Source: Fodinibacter sp963834965 (GTDB taxonomy: Bacteria; Actinomycetota; Actinomycetes; Actinomycetales; Dermatophilaceae). From it: a DNA stretch of 64,000 nt. Position numbers and translations under genes: made by a program. This document shows, one piece after another, positions 50,993 to 60,909 of the stretch; positions within the stretch are counted from its first letter, which is position 1, and the number at the start of each line of letters is the position of its first letter. The notes below the pieces were generated by a model, which saw nothing but the letters and a program-made list of their open reading frames with translations, was not told the DNA's origin and ran no database searches. The stretch is from NCBI GenBank assembly GCA_963834965.1, contig CAWIEI010000023.1, positions 62,001 to 126,000 on the forward strand, read 5' to 3'.

Positions 50993-51589
50993 GTGCCCCC
51001 TGCTCCCGTCGCCGTCCGCCGACGGAGGGCGGCCGACCTGCCGGCGCTCGTCGGCATCCTCGAGGCCCAGCGCCCCAGTTCGGGCTACCCCGTGCGCTGG
51101 CCGCTGCCCTTTTCGGCCGAGGAGTTCATCGCGCGCCGCACCGAGCTCGCCGCCTGGGTCGCCGTCGACCCGACCCGCGAGGATGCCGTCGTCGGTCACG
51201 TCGCGCTCACCGGCGCCGCGCCCGGGTGGGAGGCCGACGGTTGGTGCGCCGGTACCGGCCTGCCGGCATCCGCTCTGGCGGCGGTGTCGGTGCTCTTCGT
51301 CGACCCGGCTGTCTCCGGGAGCGGGGTCGGCAGCACGCTGCTGGAGACCGCCGTCGACCACGCCCGCGCGCTCGGGCGCACCCCCGTGCTCGACGTGGTC
51401 AGCGAGAGCAGCCGGGCCGTCGCGCTGTACGCGCGGCACGGGTGGCAGGTCGTCGGCCGGGCCCGCCCACCATGGCTGCCCGCCGACCGGGCGCCCCTGC
51501 TGCTCATGGCCCTGCTGTCGAACGCGCGATCCTTGCGCCCCGTCGACCGGCCTGTCACGGACAGTGCTCGACCCAGCCCGCATGGGTAG
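50993..51589 (+). CDS. GNAT family N-acetyltransferase
   Basis: The 198-aa protein has a GNAT fold with VAVRRRRAADLPALVGILEA at the start, the acetyl-CoA motif VLFVDPAVSGSGVGSTLLET and VVSESSRAVALYARHGWQVV. The Q/RxxGxG-type loop is present as SGSGVGS. The acceptor is unknown. The C-terminal 30 residues extend past the usual fold. It is the first of three rightward genes lying between the pdx genes. Confidence 0.85.
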   Translation: MPPAPVAVRRRRAADLPALVGILEAQRPSSGYPVRWPLPFSAEEFIARRTELAAWVAVDPTREDAVVGHVALTGAAPGWEADGWCAGTGLPASALAAVSVLFVDPAVSGSGVGSTLLETAVDHARALGRTPVLDVVSESSRAVALYARHGWQVVGRARPPWLPADRAPLLLMALLSNARSLRPVDRPVTDSARPSPHG

Positions 51590-51626
51590 CCTCGATGGTG
51601 GTTCCGGACGAAGAGGAGGTGGGCCC

Positions 51627-51896
51627 ATGGCACCCGGTGTCACGCTTGCGGTGCTCGGCGCGATCCTCACGTTCGCCGTGCGCTCCTCGCCCAACGGCAT
51701 CATCAACTGGCACATCGTCGGCATCATCTTCATGGTCGCCGGCGCTGCGCTGATCTGGCACGCCCGCCGCGGCACCACCCACGAGCGGGTCATCACCCGC
51801 GTGCAGGAACCGAGCAGCGACGGTTCGCACCTCCCGAGCCCCATCAAGCACAAGACCGTGGTGCGCGAGACGATCCAGGACCGCGACCACGAGTGA
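51627..51896 (+). CDS. Small membrane protein (DUF6458 type)
   Basis: The 89-aa protein has two membrane segments (VTLAVLGAILTFAVRSSPNG and INWHIVGIIFMVAGAALIWH) and a basic, polar tail. The spacing and the LGAILTFAV pattern match small actinobacterial DUF6458 membrane proteins. GAGGAGG lies 8 nt before the ATG. Function unknown. It sits 37 nt after the GNAT gene and 48 nt before kynU. Confidence 0.75.
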   Translation: MAPGVTLAVLGAILTFAVRSSPNGIINWHIVGIIFMVAGAALIWHARRGTTHERVITRVQEPSSDGSHLPSPIKHKTVVRETIQDRDHE

Positions 51897-51932
51897 GCTG
51901 CCTCGGCGTCGACGCCACGACGCCCCGGTGGG

Positions 51933-51944
51933 TACGTTCCTGAC
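51933..51944 (+). promoter_or_regulatory. Leaderless promoter -10 of kynU
   Basis: TACGTT (51933-51938) lies 6 nt upstream of the kynU ATG at 51945, with no ribosome-binding motif between. Confidence 0.5.
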
Positions 51945-53183
51945 ATGACGTCCTCGCTGAACGAGCGGGCCCGAGAGCTCGACGCCGCCCATGCCACCAC
52001 CGACCTGCGCGGCCGGTTCCGCCTGCCCGCCGGCATGGTCTACCTCGACGGCAACTCGCTGGGCGCGCTGCCGGCCGGGGTCGCCGAGGCCGTGGCCGAC
52101 GTGGTGCACCGCCAGTGGGGCAACGACCTCATCGCGAGCTGGAACGACGCCGACTGGTGGGGCGCCCCGACCCGCGTCGGCGACCTGATCGGTGCGCTGG
52201 TCGGGGCCGCGCCAGGGCAGGTCGTCTGCACCGACTCGACCTCGGTGAACCTCTACAAGGCGACCGTCGCGGCATCGCGGATGCGGCCGGGCCGGCGAGT
52301 CGTGCTCACCGACCCCGACTCGTTCCCGACCGACCTCTACGTCACCGCCGCAGCGGCCCGGGATGCCGGGCTGGTCGTCGAGCTCGTCTCCCCCGCCGAC
52401 GCGGTGGCCAGGATCGCCGAGCTGGGCGACGACCTCGCGCTGGCGTCGTACTCGTCGGTCGACTACCGCACCGGAGAGCTCTGGGACCTTCCCGCCATCA
52501 CCGAAGCGGCCCACGCCGTCGGTGCCCTGGCCTGCTGGGACCTGTGCCACTCGGCGGGTGTGCTCGACGTCCGGCTCGACGCCCACGAGGCCGACCTGGC
52601 GGTGGGGTGCGGCTACAAGTACCTCAACGGCGGCCCCGGCGCGCCGGCCTTCCTGTACGTGGCCCACCGCCACCTCGACGACTTCGACCAGCCGCTCTCG
52701 GGCTGGAACGGGCACGCGACACCGTTCGCGATGGCGCCCGACTACGTGCCGGCCCCCGGCATCACCCGGGGGCGGGTCGGCACCCCACCGCTGCTCGGGA
52801 TGCTCGCGCTCGAGGCGGCGCTGGCCGCCTACGACGGGGTGGAGGTGGCCGCGGTGCGGGAGCGATCGCTGTCGCTCACGGGCTTCTTCCTCGAGTGCCT
52901 CGACGTGCTGCTGCCCGACCTCGAGGTGGCGACCCCGCGCGAACCGGGACGGCGCGGGTCACAGGTGAGCGTGCGGCATCCGGAGGCGTATGCCGTGGTG
53001 CAGGCGCTCATCGCGCGCGACGTCGTCGGCGACTTCCGGGAGGCCGACATCGTGCGGCTGGGGTTCGCTCCCCTGTACCTCACGCACGGCGACGTGCTGC
53101 GGGCCGCCGAGCACCTGCACGCCGTCGTCGAGGGCCGCGAGTTCGAGCGTCCTCAGTTCCAGGAGCGCGCCACCGTCACGTGA
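51945..53183 (+). CDS. kynU: Kynureninase
   Basis: The 412-aa PLP enzyme cleaves kynurenine to anthranilate and alanine in tryptophan breakdown. It has MVYLDGNSLGALPAGVAEAV, TDSTSVNLYKATVAA, VLTDPDSFPTDLYV, WDLCHSAGVLDVRLD and the Schiff-base lysine Lys225 in GCGYKYLNGGPGAPAF. Length fits bacterial kynureninases. No other kynurenine pathway gene (kynA, kynB) is beside it. It is convergent with pdxS over 149 nt. Confidence 0.93.
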   Translation: MTSSLNERARELDAAHATTDLRGRFRLPAGMVYLDGNSLGALPAGVAEAVADVVHRQWGNDLIASWNDADWWGAPTRVGDLIGALVGAAPGQVVCTDSTSVNLYKATVAASRMRPGRRVVLTDPDSFPTDLYVTAAAARDAGLVVELVSPADAVARIAELGDDLALASYSSVDYRTGELWDLPAITEAAHAVGALACWDLCHSAGVLDVRLDAHEADLAVGCGYKYLNGGPGAPAFLYVAHRHLDDFDQPLSGWNGHATPFAMAPDYVPAPGITRGRVGTPPLLGMLALEAALAAYDGVEVAAVRERSLSLTGFFLECLDVLLPDLEVATPREPGRRGSQVSVRHPEAYAVVQALIARDVVGDFREADIVRLGFAPLYLTHGDVLRAAEHLHAVVEGREFERPQFQERATVT

Positions 53184-53332
53184 CCGGCGTCGGCGCCGGG
53201 GGCCCGTCGAGCATGAGCCGGACGCCGCAGGCATGCCTGGCCGCACCGGTCAGGAGCGCTCCTCGACGTCGTCGTCCCCACGCGTCGCCGGGTCGGCCCG
53301 GCCGGCCGGGCCGCCGTCTCAGCGCCGGGTCG

Positions 53333-54235
<903 letters not shown>

Positions 54236-54301
54236 GCCGCACAGTGTAGGTCGGCGCGCGGACCCGGCGAACTCCCGTCCGGGGCACCCTCGACGCGACG
54301 G

Positions 54302-54895
54302 TCAGGACGACAGGGCGGCGGGCAGCACGTCGTCGAACTCGACCGGCTCGGGCAGCTCGGCGTAGCCCCAGAGCCGGAACAGCCGCACCGAGCGCTTGGC
54401 GCGCACCCGGCGCACCTCACGGGTGGCGTCGTTGTGGAACCGCCGGGCCAGCTGCACCCGCAGACCGCTCGCGGCCACCCGGTCGAGGCAGTCGACGACG
54501 AGGTCGTCGTCGCGCCTCCGCAGCTCGGGCACGACCTCGGGGGTCAGGGCGGCTCGCAGCGCCTCGCTGAGGTCGCTCTCGACCTGCTCGCGCCCGCCGA
54601 AGTGCTGGCCGTCGAGCAGGTCGTCGGTCACCGGCTGCTCGGTGGTGCGCTCGACCGACTCGGTGGCGGCGTCGGCGATGAGCAGGGCGCTGGCCGGGTC
54701 GAGCACCCCGCTGTTGGCGAGCTCGAGCGCGGCCTCGGCGCGGCGGACCAGCGCCGCGTCGAGCGCGGACATCGCACCCTCGACCTTGGCGTGCAGCCGG
54801 TCGAGGCGGGCCGCGGAGTAGGACAGGTACCACGCCACGCCGATGACCACGATGACGATGAACGTGGCCAGCTGCAGCACGTCGACGGTGCCCAT
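54302..54895 (-). CDS. Membrane-anchored helical protein, LemA-like
   Basis: The 197-aa protein has an N-terminal transmembrane helix (VLQLATFIVIVVIGVAWYLS) and a helical domain with SAARLDRLHAKVEGAMSALD and ALVRRAEAALELANSGVLDP, similar to LemA-type and other membrane-linked helical proteins. A C-terminal segment HNDATREVRRVRAKRSVRLF recalls the LemA YN motif. The start is fused to the pimA stop in TGATG, so it belongs to the PIM operon. The role is unknown. Confidence 0.7.
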   Translation of the reverse strand: MGTVDVLQLATFIVIVVIGVAWYLSYSAARLDRLHAKVEGAMSALDAALVRRAEAALELANSGVLDPASALLIADAATESVERTTEQPVTDDLLDGQHFGGREQVESDLSEALRAALTPEVVPELRRRDDDLVVDCLDRVAASGLRVQLARRFHNDATREVRRVRAKRSVRLFRLWGYAELPEPVEFDDVLPAALSS

Positions 54896-56082
54896 CAGCC
54901 GCCCCCGCCGGGCACGCCGCGCACGAGCCGGCCCCACAGTCCCTGCGGCGCCGGGTCGGCCGGCTCGCCGTCGGCCCCCTCGATCACGGTCTCGTAGACC
55001 GCCATGATCCGGTCGGCGACCACCCCCCAGTCGAACACCCGGGCCCGTGCGGACCCGGCGGCACGCACCGCGTCGCGGCGTCCGGGATCGGCGAGCAGGC
55101 CGAGCACGGCCTGCGAGAGCCCCTCGGGAGAACCGGTCTCGAACAGGATGCCGGTGCTGCCGCCGTCGAGCACGGCGGCGAAGGCCGGCAGGTCGGAGGC
55201 GACCACCGGGGCGCCCGCGGCCATCGCCTCGACCAGCACGATGCCGAAGCTCTCACCGCCCAGGTGCGGCGCGACGTAGGCGTCGACCGAGTGCAGCAGC
55301 GAGGCCTTGTCTGCGTCGGTGACGGTGCCCAGCACCTCGGTCGCGGCCGCGGCGCGCGGGTCGGCGGCCTTGAGCAGGTCGCCGGCGTCGCCCGGGCCGG
55401 CCACCAGCAGGCGGGCCCCCGGGTGCTCGTCGAGCACCGCCGGGAGCGCCGCGAGGGCCACCGCCAGCCCCTTGCGCGGCTCGTCGACCCTCCCGAGGAA
55501 CGCCAGGGTCGGGCCCGCGAGTCCTCCGCTCCACTCGGGCCGGCGGGAGGCCCGGCGAAAGTCGTCGACGTAGACGCCGTTGGGGATGATGAACGCCTCG
55601 CCCCCCAGGTGGCGCTGCACGGTGGCCCGGGCGTCCTCGGAGACCGCGATCCGGCCGCGGATCTTCTCGAGCGAGGGGCGCAGCAGCGGGTGGGCCGCGT
55701 GCAGGGCCCGTGAGCGCAGCATGGCCGAGTGGAAGGTGGCCACCACCGGCTCGGTCGACGCCCACAGCGCCATCAGGGACGCCGAGGGGTTCAGCGGCTC
55801 GTGGATGTGCAGCACGTCGAACCGGCCCGCCTCGAGCCAGCGGTTGACCCGCGCGGTCGTGGCCGGCCCGAGGGTGACCCGGGCGACCGACCCGTTGTAG
55901 CGCACCGGAACCGGGCGCCCGCACGAGGTGAGGTAGTCGGGCAGGGCGGTGTCGTCGTCGGCCGGCGCCAGCACCGACACGTCGTGGCCCGCACGGATGA
56001 AGTGCTCTGCCAGGTCGCGCACGTGGAACTGCACCCCGCCGGGCACCCCCCACGAGTACGGGCAGACCAGGCCGATCCTCAC
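54895..56082 (-). CDS. pimA: Phosphatidylinositol alpha-mannosyltransferase PimA
   Basis: The 395-aa GT4 (GT-B) enzyme adds the first mannose to phosphatidylinositol. It begins MRIGLVCPYSWGVPGGVQFH and has VLHIHEPLNPSASLMALW, VATFHSAMLRSR, IPNGVYVDDFR, FLGRVDEPRKGLAVALAALP and the donor-site APHLGGESFGIVLVEAMAAG. This matches Rv2610c. The GTG start overlaps the acyltransferase stop by 4 nt, as in the conserved order pgsA-patA-pimA. Confidence 0.95.
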   Translation of the reverse strand: MRIGLVCPYSWGVPGGVQFHVRDLAEHFIRAGHDVSVLAPADDDTALPDYLTSCGRPVPVRYNGSVARVTLGPATTARVNRWLEAGRFDVLHIHEPLNPSASLMALWASTEPVVATFHSAMLRSRALHAAHPLLRPSLEKIRGRIAVSEDARATVQRHLGGEAFIIPNGVYVDDFRRASRRPEWSGGLAGPTLAFLGRVDEPRKGLAVALAALPAVLDEHPGARLLVAGPGDAGDLLKAADPRAAAATEVLGTVTDADKASLLHSVDAYVAPHLGGESFGIVLVEAMAAGAPVVASDLPAFAAVLDGGSTGILFETGSPEGLSQAVLGLLADPGRRDAVRAAGSARARVFDWGVVADRIMAVYETVIEGADGEPADPAPQGLWGRLVRGVPGGGG

Positions 56083-57023
56083 TGCGCCTCCTCGTGCGCG
56101 GCGGCGAGGCGGTCGGTGTCGAGGTCGTCGAGGAAGACCCGCTGCAGCATGTGCCAGTCGGCCGTGTGCTCGAGGATCGCGGCCCCGAGCACGTCGACGC
56201 AGCCCTGGGTCATGGCGGTGGCCCGCTCGCGGGTGGTGCCCGAGGTCGGCACGTCGACTGGCGGGTGGAAGGTGATGACGATGCCCCACCCGTGGCCGCG
56301 GCGCTCGTGCCGGATCGAGACCGGGTGCAGGGGACGACGTTCGGCCAGCGCCAGCGCGGCGGGACCGGGCGCCATCCGGGCGGTGTGGCCGCAGAGCTCG
56401 ACCTCGACGCCCTTCGAGGTGAGGTCGCGGTCGGCGAGCAGCGGGATGATGCCCGGCCGGCGGGCCGCCTGGCGCAGCGCCGGGAAGGGGTTGCCCGCAC
56501 CGGTGAGCGGGAGGATCGTCATCCCGAGAGACTCGCGGAAGCTGAGGAACTCCTCGAAGACCTCCTCGGGCTTGAGCCGCTCGGCCACCGTCGTCACCGG
56601 GCCGAGGTAGGTGGTGCCCCAGGCGCCGGCGAGGTCCCAGTTGCCGAGGTGGCCGAGGAAGGCGATGACCGAGCCGCCGCCGTCGATGACCTCGCGCACC
56701 GGGCCGTCGCCCTCGACCCGCACCCGGGCGAGCACGTCGTCGGCGCTCAGCGTCGGCAGGCGGAATGCCTCGCAGTAGTACCGCATGTACCGGCGCATGC
56801 CGTCGCGTACGAGGGCGTCGAGGGCGGCCCCGTCGAGCTCGGGCCGCACCTTCGCGTAGTTGGAGCGCAGCCGGGCGGCACCCCCACGGGCCACGGCGAG
56901 GTCGGCGATCCGGTCGAAGAGCGCGTAGGCGGCGCGCTCCGGCATCAGGCGCAGCGCGCTCCAGCCGACGCGGAACCCGGCGACCGTGAGCGCGTCGGTC
57001 GCCGACGGTGGCAGCACCCTCAC
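56079..57023 (-). CDS. patA: Phosphatidylinositol mannoside acyltransferase
   Basis: The 314-aa LpxL-like acyltransferase has RYYCEAFRLPTLSADDVLAR, the catalytic FLGHLGNWDLAGAW (His-x4-Asp as GHLGNWD), LLADRDLTSKGVEVELCGHT and GPAALALAERRPLHPVSI. The homologue Rv2611c acylates mannose in PIM. It lies between pgsA and pimA with 4-nt overlaps on both sides, and starts with GTG at 57023. Confidence 0.93.
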   Translation of the reverse strand: MRVLPPSATDALTVAGFRVGWSALRLMPERAAYALFDRIADLAVARGGAARLRSNYAKVRPELDGAALDALVRDGMRRYMRYYCEAFRLPTLSADDVLARVRVEGDGPVREVIDGGGSVIAFLGHLGNWDLAGAWGTTYLGPVTTVAERLKPEEVFEEFLSFRESLGMTILPLTGAGNPFPALRQAARRPGIIPLLADRDLTSKGVEVELCGHTARMAPGPAALALAERRPLHPVSIRHERRGHGWGIVITFHPPVDVPTSGTTRERATAMTQGCVDVLGAAILEHTADWHMLQRVFLDDLDTDRLAAAHEEAQ

Positions 57024-57631
57024 ACGAGGTCCAGGGCCTGGCGGCGCACCTCGAGCATGCGCTGCACGACGGTGATGAGGCTGGCCAGGGCAAGCAGTGC
57101 GAGCACCACCGCCAGCACCACCTCGGGCAGGAACCAGCCGACCAGGCCGGTGGCGAGCAGCACGACGACCAGGCGGTCGGCCCGCTCGGCGATGCCGACG
57201 TTGGCGGTCATCCCGAGCCCCTCGGCCCGCGCCTTGGCGTACGACACCACGCTGCCGAGGATCAGGCAGGCCAGCGCCAGGGCCGCCATGTAGGCCTTGC
57301 CGGGCTCGTCGGCGTAGAACAGCACCAGCCCACCGAAGATCGCGGCATCACCCACCCGGTCGAGGGTGGAGTCGAGGTAGGCGCCCCACTTGCCGGACCG
57401 GCCGATCTTGCGGGCCATGATGCCGTCGAGCGTGTCGGAGAAGACGAACGCGACGATGACGAGCGTGCCGACGAGGAACTCGCCACGCGGATAGAAGACC
57501 AGGGCGCCGAAGCAGACCCCGAGCGTGCCGATGATGGTGACCACGTCAGGACTGATGCCGAGGCGGATGAGCACCGACGCCACCGGGGTCAGCAGCTTGG
57601 TGGCGAAGGCGCGCGCATATCGGTTCAGCAT
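57020..57631 (-). CDS. pgsA1: Phosphatidylinositol phosphate synthase (CDP-alcohol phosphatidyltransferase)
   Basis: The 203-aa membrane enzyme joins CDP-diacylglycerol with inositol 1-phosphate. The signature SDTLDGIMARKIGRSGKWG followed by AYLDSTLDRVGDAAIF is complete, with its four Asp. About six helices are seen. The position upstream of patA and pimA identifies it as the PI-phosphate synthase (compare Rv2612c). The ATG at 57631 lies 9 nt after a TACGCT box, so the whole PIM operon probably begins here. Confidence 0.93.
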   Translation of the reverse strand: MLNRYARAFATKLLTPVASVLIRLGISPDVVTIIGTLGVCFGALVFYPRGEFLVGTLVIVAFVFSDTLDGIMARKIGRSGKWGAYLDSTLDRVGDAAIFGGLVLFYADEPGKAYMAALALACLILGSVVSYAKARAEGLGMTANVGIAERADRLVVVLLATGLVGWFLPEVVLAVVLALLALASLITVVQRMLEVRRQALDLV

Positions 57632-57794
57632 GGTGGGTCCAGCGTAGTGGCGCCTCGGCGCGACGCCCGTCACGACGCCCGTCACGCGCCGTCACGCGCC
57701 GTCGCGCAGGCCCCGCCGGCGGCCGCCCGGCGGCTCCGTCACACTCCGGGTCGACCGCTTGTGCGGCGGCGCGAATCGGTGAAATGTAGGCGCC

Positions 57795-59906
57795 ATGAAC
57801 GGCACGACGCCCCAGGCCCCCACCGTCAACGGCACGACCAGCATCCGCAACGTCGTCCTGGTCGGACCGAGCGGGTCAGGAAAGTCCAGGCTGTTCGACC
57901 ACGTCGTCGACGCGGTCGTGCCCGGTCGGGCGCCCCGCGGCCAGACCGAGCCCACAACCGGCCTGCGGGCCGCCACGCTCTCCAGCGGGTCGGTGGTGGT
58001 CACCCTCCTCGACGCCCCGGGCAACCCCGACTTCGTCGGGGACGTGCGAGCGGGGCTGAGGGCGGCGGATGCCGCCCTCTTCGTCGTCTCGGCGGCTGAC
58101 GGCGCCGACGCGCAGAGCCGGGCGCTGTGGCACGAGTGCCAGATCGTCGGGATGCCGCGCGCGGTCGTCATCACCCAGCTCGACGCCCGCGACGCCGACT
58201 TCGCGGCCACCCTGGCCGACTGCCAGGCGCACTTCGGCGCCGGCATCCAGCCGCTCGGGGTACCGGTGCCCGGCTCGGAGGGGGCGGTCACGTCGATCGC
58301 CGACCTGCTGCTCGGCGAGGTGCACGACTACTCCGGGGGCCGGCGCACGGTGCGGGCTGCCGGGCCCGAGCACGCCGAGTTCTTCGACACCTACCGGCCG
58401 GCGCTCCTCGAGGGCATCATCGAGGAGTCCGAGGACGGCGCCCTGATGGACCGCTACCTCGAGGGTGAGGAGCTCGACTTCGAGACCCTCGAGAAAGACC
58501 TCCTCACCGCCGTCGCAAACGGCAGCTTCCACCCGGTGCTGCCGATCTCCGCCGAGACCGGCGCCGGCGTCGGCGTGCTGCTGCACGTCATCGAGGCCGC
58601 CTTCCCGCACCCCGGGCTGCACCCCCTGCCGACGGTCACGCCGGTCGGGGGCGGCGCCGAGGTCGCGGTCAGCCCCGACCCCGACGGGCCGCTCGTCGCC
58701 GAGGTCGTGCACACCCAGTCCGACGCCTACGTCGGCCACCTCTCGCTGGTGCGGGTCTTCTCGGGCACCCTTCGGCCCGACCGGGCGGTGCACGTGTCGG
58801 GGCACCTGGAGCTGCTCGGCGTGCCCACCGGCGAGGGCCACGCGGCCCACGACGACGACGTGCGCCCCGGCGCCATCGCCGCGTCGTTCGACGGCGAGCT
58901 GCTGCCCAAGACCGAGGCGATCGCCGGCGAGGTCGTGGTGGTCACCAAGCTCGCCAGCGCGCAGACCTCCGACACCATCTCCTCCCCCGACGCGCCGCTG
59001 CTCGTCACGCCGTGGGCGCTGCCCGAGGCGCTGCTTCCGGCCGCGGTCGCCGCCGCGACGCGCGCCGACGAGGACCGGATGCCGGTCGCCTTCCGCGAGC
59101 TGGCCGCCGAGGACCCCTCGCTGCGCATCGAGCACGACGGCGAGACCGGGCAGGTGGTGCTGTGGACCACCGGGCCGGCCCACCTCGACCTCGTGCTGAG
59201 CCGGCTGCGGTCGCGCTTCAACGTGGGGGTCGAGCAGGTGCCGGTGAAGGTCGCCATGAAGGAGACCGCGATCGCCCGTGCCGAGGCGCAGGGCCGGCAC
59301 GTCAAGCAGTCCGGCGGGCACGGCCAGTTCGCGGTCTGCCACCTGGTCATGGAGCCGCTCCCCCGCGGCACCGGCATCGAGTTCGACGAGGTCGTCGTGG
59401 GCGGTGCAGTGCCGCGGCAGTTCTTCGGCAGCGTCGAGAAGGGGGTGCACCAGCAGCTCGCGAAGGGCCTGCTCGCGGGCTGGCCGGTCATCGACGTGAA
59501 GGTGACCCTCACCGACGGCAAGGCGCACTCGGTCGACTCCTCCGACATGGCGTTCCAGACGGCTGCGGGGTTGGCCCTGCGCGAGCTAGCCTCACCGTCG
59601 ACGATGTGCCTGCTCGAGCCGATCGACACGGTCACCGTCACCGTCGACGACGACTACCTCGGGGCGGTGATGACCGACATCGGCACCCGCCGCGGGCAGA
59701 TCATCGGGTCGTTCGCGGCCGAGGGACAGCCGGGCCGCTCGGTGCTCGAGGCCGCCGTGCCGCAGCTCGAGCTGCTCGACTACGCGATCAGCCTGCGCTC
59801 GCTGGCCCACGGCACCGGCTCCTTCCACCGTGAGCACCGGGGCTACGAGCAGCTGCCCGACCGCCTCGCCAAGGACCACGTGGGCGACAAGGGCCGACAC
59901 GCCTGA
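57795..59906 (+). CDS. fusA2: Elongation factor G-like protein EF-G2
   Basis: The 703-aa translation-GTPase homologue has a P-loop at residues 24-31 (GPSGSGKS), a G3 motif DAPGN, and domains II-V with VAMKETAIARAEAQGRHVKQ and SGGHGQFAVCHLVMEPLPRG. It corresponds to the second EF-G of mycobacteria (Rv0120c). Its G4 motif is ITQLD (127-130: TQLD) rather than NKxD, so GTP specificity or use may be changed; related EF-G2 proteins have TKLD. It is divergent from pgsA1 and lies where M. tuberculosis has no such gene. Confidence 0.85.
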   Translation: MNGTTPQAPTVNGTTSIRNVVLVGPSGSGKSRLFDHVVDAVVPGRAPRGQTEPTTGLRAATLSSGSVVVTLLDAPGNPDFVGDVRAGLRAADAALFVVSAADGADAQSRALWHECQIVGMPRAVVITQLDARDADFAATLADCQAHFGAGIQPLGVPVPGSEGAVTSIADLLLGEVHDYSGGRRTVRAAGPEHAEFFDTYRPALLEGIIEESEDGALMDRYLEGEELDFETLEKDLLTAVANGSFHPVLPISAETGAGVGVLLHVIEAAFPHPGLHPLPTVTPVGGGAEVAVSPDPDGPLVAEVVHTQSDAYVGHLSLVRVFSGTLRPDRAVHVSGHLELLGVPTGEGHAAHDDDVRPGAIAASFDGELLPKTEAIAGEVVVVTKLASAQTSDTISSPDAPLLVTPWALPEALLPAAVAAATRADEDRMPVAFRELAAEDPSLRIEHDGETGQVVLWTTGPAHLDLVLSRLRSRFNVGVEQVPVKVAMKETAIARAEAQGRHVKQSGGHGQFAVCHLVMEPLPRGTGIEFDEVVVGGAVPRQFFGSVEKGVHQQLAKGLLAGWPVIDVKVTLTDGKAHSVDSSDMAFQTAAGLALRELASPSTMCLLEPIDTVTVTVDDDYLGAVMTDIGTRRGQIIGSFAAEGQPGRSVLEAAVPQLELLDYAISLRSLAHGTGSFHREHRGYEQLPDRLAKDHVGDKGRHA

Positions 59907-59910
59907 CGAG

Positions 59911-59921
59911 CCCCCCCCCCC
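59911..59921. repeat. C11 homopolymer tract after fusA2
   Basis: Eleven consecutive C residues begin 4 nt after the fusA2 stop codon. Non-coding, but prone to length change and to sequencing error. Confidence 0.8.
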
Positions 59922-60025
59922 GGGCGCCCAGATCCGCGAGGCGGCCGGTCGAGCGGTCACGACACGCCAACGGGGAAGCCCGATCCCGGGCAGGTCTTGA
60001 CCCCTCGACCTCGCCTCGGCTGCGG

Positions 60026-60847
60026 TCAGTCCTCGTGGCGCTCGAGGGTGGCGGCGTAGTCGGGCACCTCGTGCTGAAGTGACCGGGCCGGGCGCACGTA
60101 GCCCTTCGACGGCGGCCGCTCGGGCAGCACGATGGTCGGCTCCTCGACGTCCTCGTAGGGCACCTTCGAGAGCAGGTCGGCGATCATGTTGATCCGCGAC
60201 CGGCGCTTGTCGTCGCTCTCGACCACGTTCCAGCGGGCCTCGGTGATGTCGGTGTGCACCATCATGTCGTCCTTGGCGCGCGAGTAGTCCTCCCACCGCT
60301 CGATGCTCTGGATGTCGGTGGTCGACAGCTTCCAGCGCCGCATCGGGTCGTCGAGGCGGGACTCGAACCGGCGCTGCTGCTCGGAGTCGCTCACCGAGAA
60401 CCAGTACTTGTGCAGCCGGATGCCGTCCTCGACGAGCATCCGCTCGAAGATCGGGCACTGCCGCAGGAAGCGCTGGTGTTCCTCGGGGGTGCAGTAACCG
60501 AGCACGCGCTCGACGCCGGCGCGGTTGTACCAGCTGCGGTCGAAGATGATGATCTCGCCGGCGCCGGGCAGGTGCTCTACGTAGCGCTGGAAGTACCACC
60601 TGGTGCGCTGCCGCTCGGTGGGTGCCGGGAGGGCGACGATGCGGGCCTGGCGCGGGTTGAGGTACTGCGTGACCCGCTTGATCGTCGAGCCCTTGCCGGC
60701 CGCGTCGCGGCCCTCGAAGATCAGCACGATACGCTCGCCCTCGCGGCGCACCCACTCCTGCATCTTGACCAGCTCGGCCTGCAGACGCACCAGCTCGGCC
60801 TCGTAGACGCCCTTGTTCAGGCGCGGTTGCTTCGACATGGAGGTCAT
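60026..60847 (-). CDS. ppk2: Polyphosphate kinase 2 (PPK2)
   Basis: The 273-aa PPK2 enzyme moves phosphate between polyphosphate and nucleotides. It has Walker A at 46-54 (GRDAAGKGS), the lid region QARIVALPAPTERQRTRWYF, Walker B IIFDRSWYNRAGVERVL and WKLSTTDIQSIERWEDYSRA. It is a single-domain PPK2; class I is likely from length but preference for ADP or AMP cannot be read. Two starts are close together: ATG at 60847 and 60838. It is convergent with fusA2 over 119 nt. Confidence 0.93.
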   Translation of the reverse strand: MTSMSKQPRLNKGVYEAELVRLQAELVKMQEWVRREGERIVLIFEGRDAAGKGSTIKRVTQYLNPRQARIVALPAPTERQRTRWYFQRYVEHLPGAGEIIIFDRSWYNRAGVERVLGYCTPEEHQRFLRQCPIFERMLVEDGIRLHKYWFSVSDSEQQRRFESRLDDPMRRWKLSTTDIQSIERWEDYSRAKDDMMVHTDITEARWNVVESDDKRRSRINMIADLLSKVPYEDVEEPTIVLPERPPSKGYVRPARSLQHEVPDYAATLERHED

Positions 60848-60909
60848 CGTGTCAGACGGCCCCTCAGCCCGTCGCGTGGTGCCGAAATCTGCGGGCCCAG
60901 CGCTCGGGC

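Noticed and set aside
59907..60025. Terminator between fusA2 and ppk2
   Set aside because: A C11 tract is present but no hairpin with T-run could be found in either direction.
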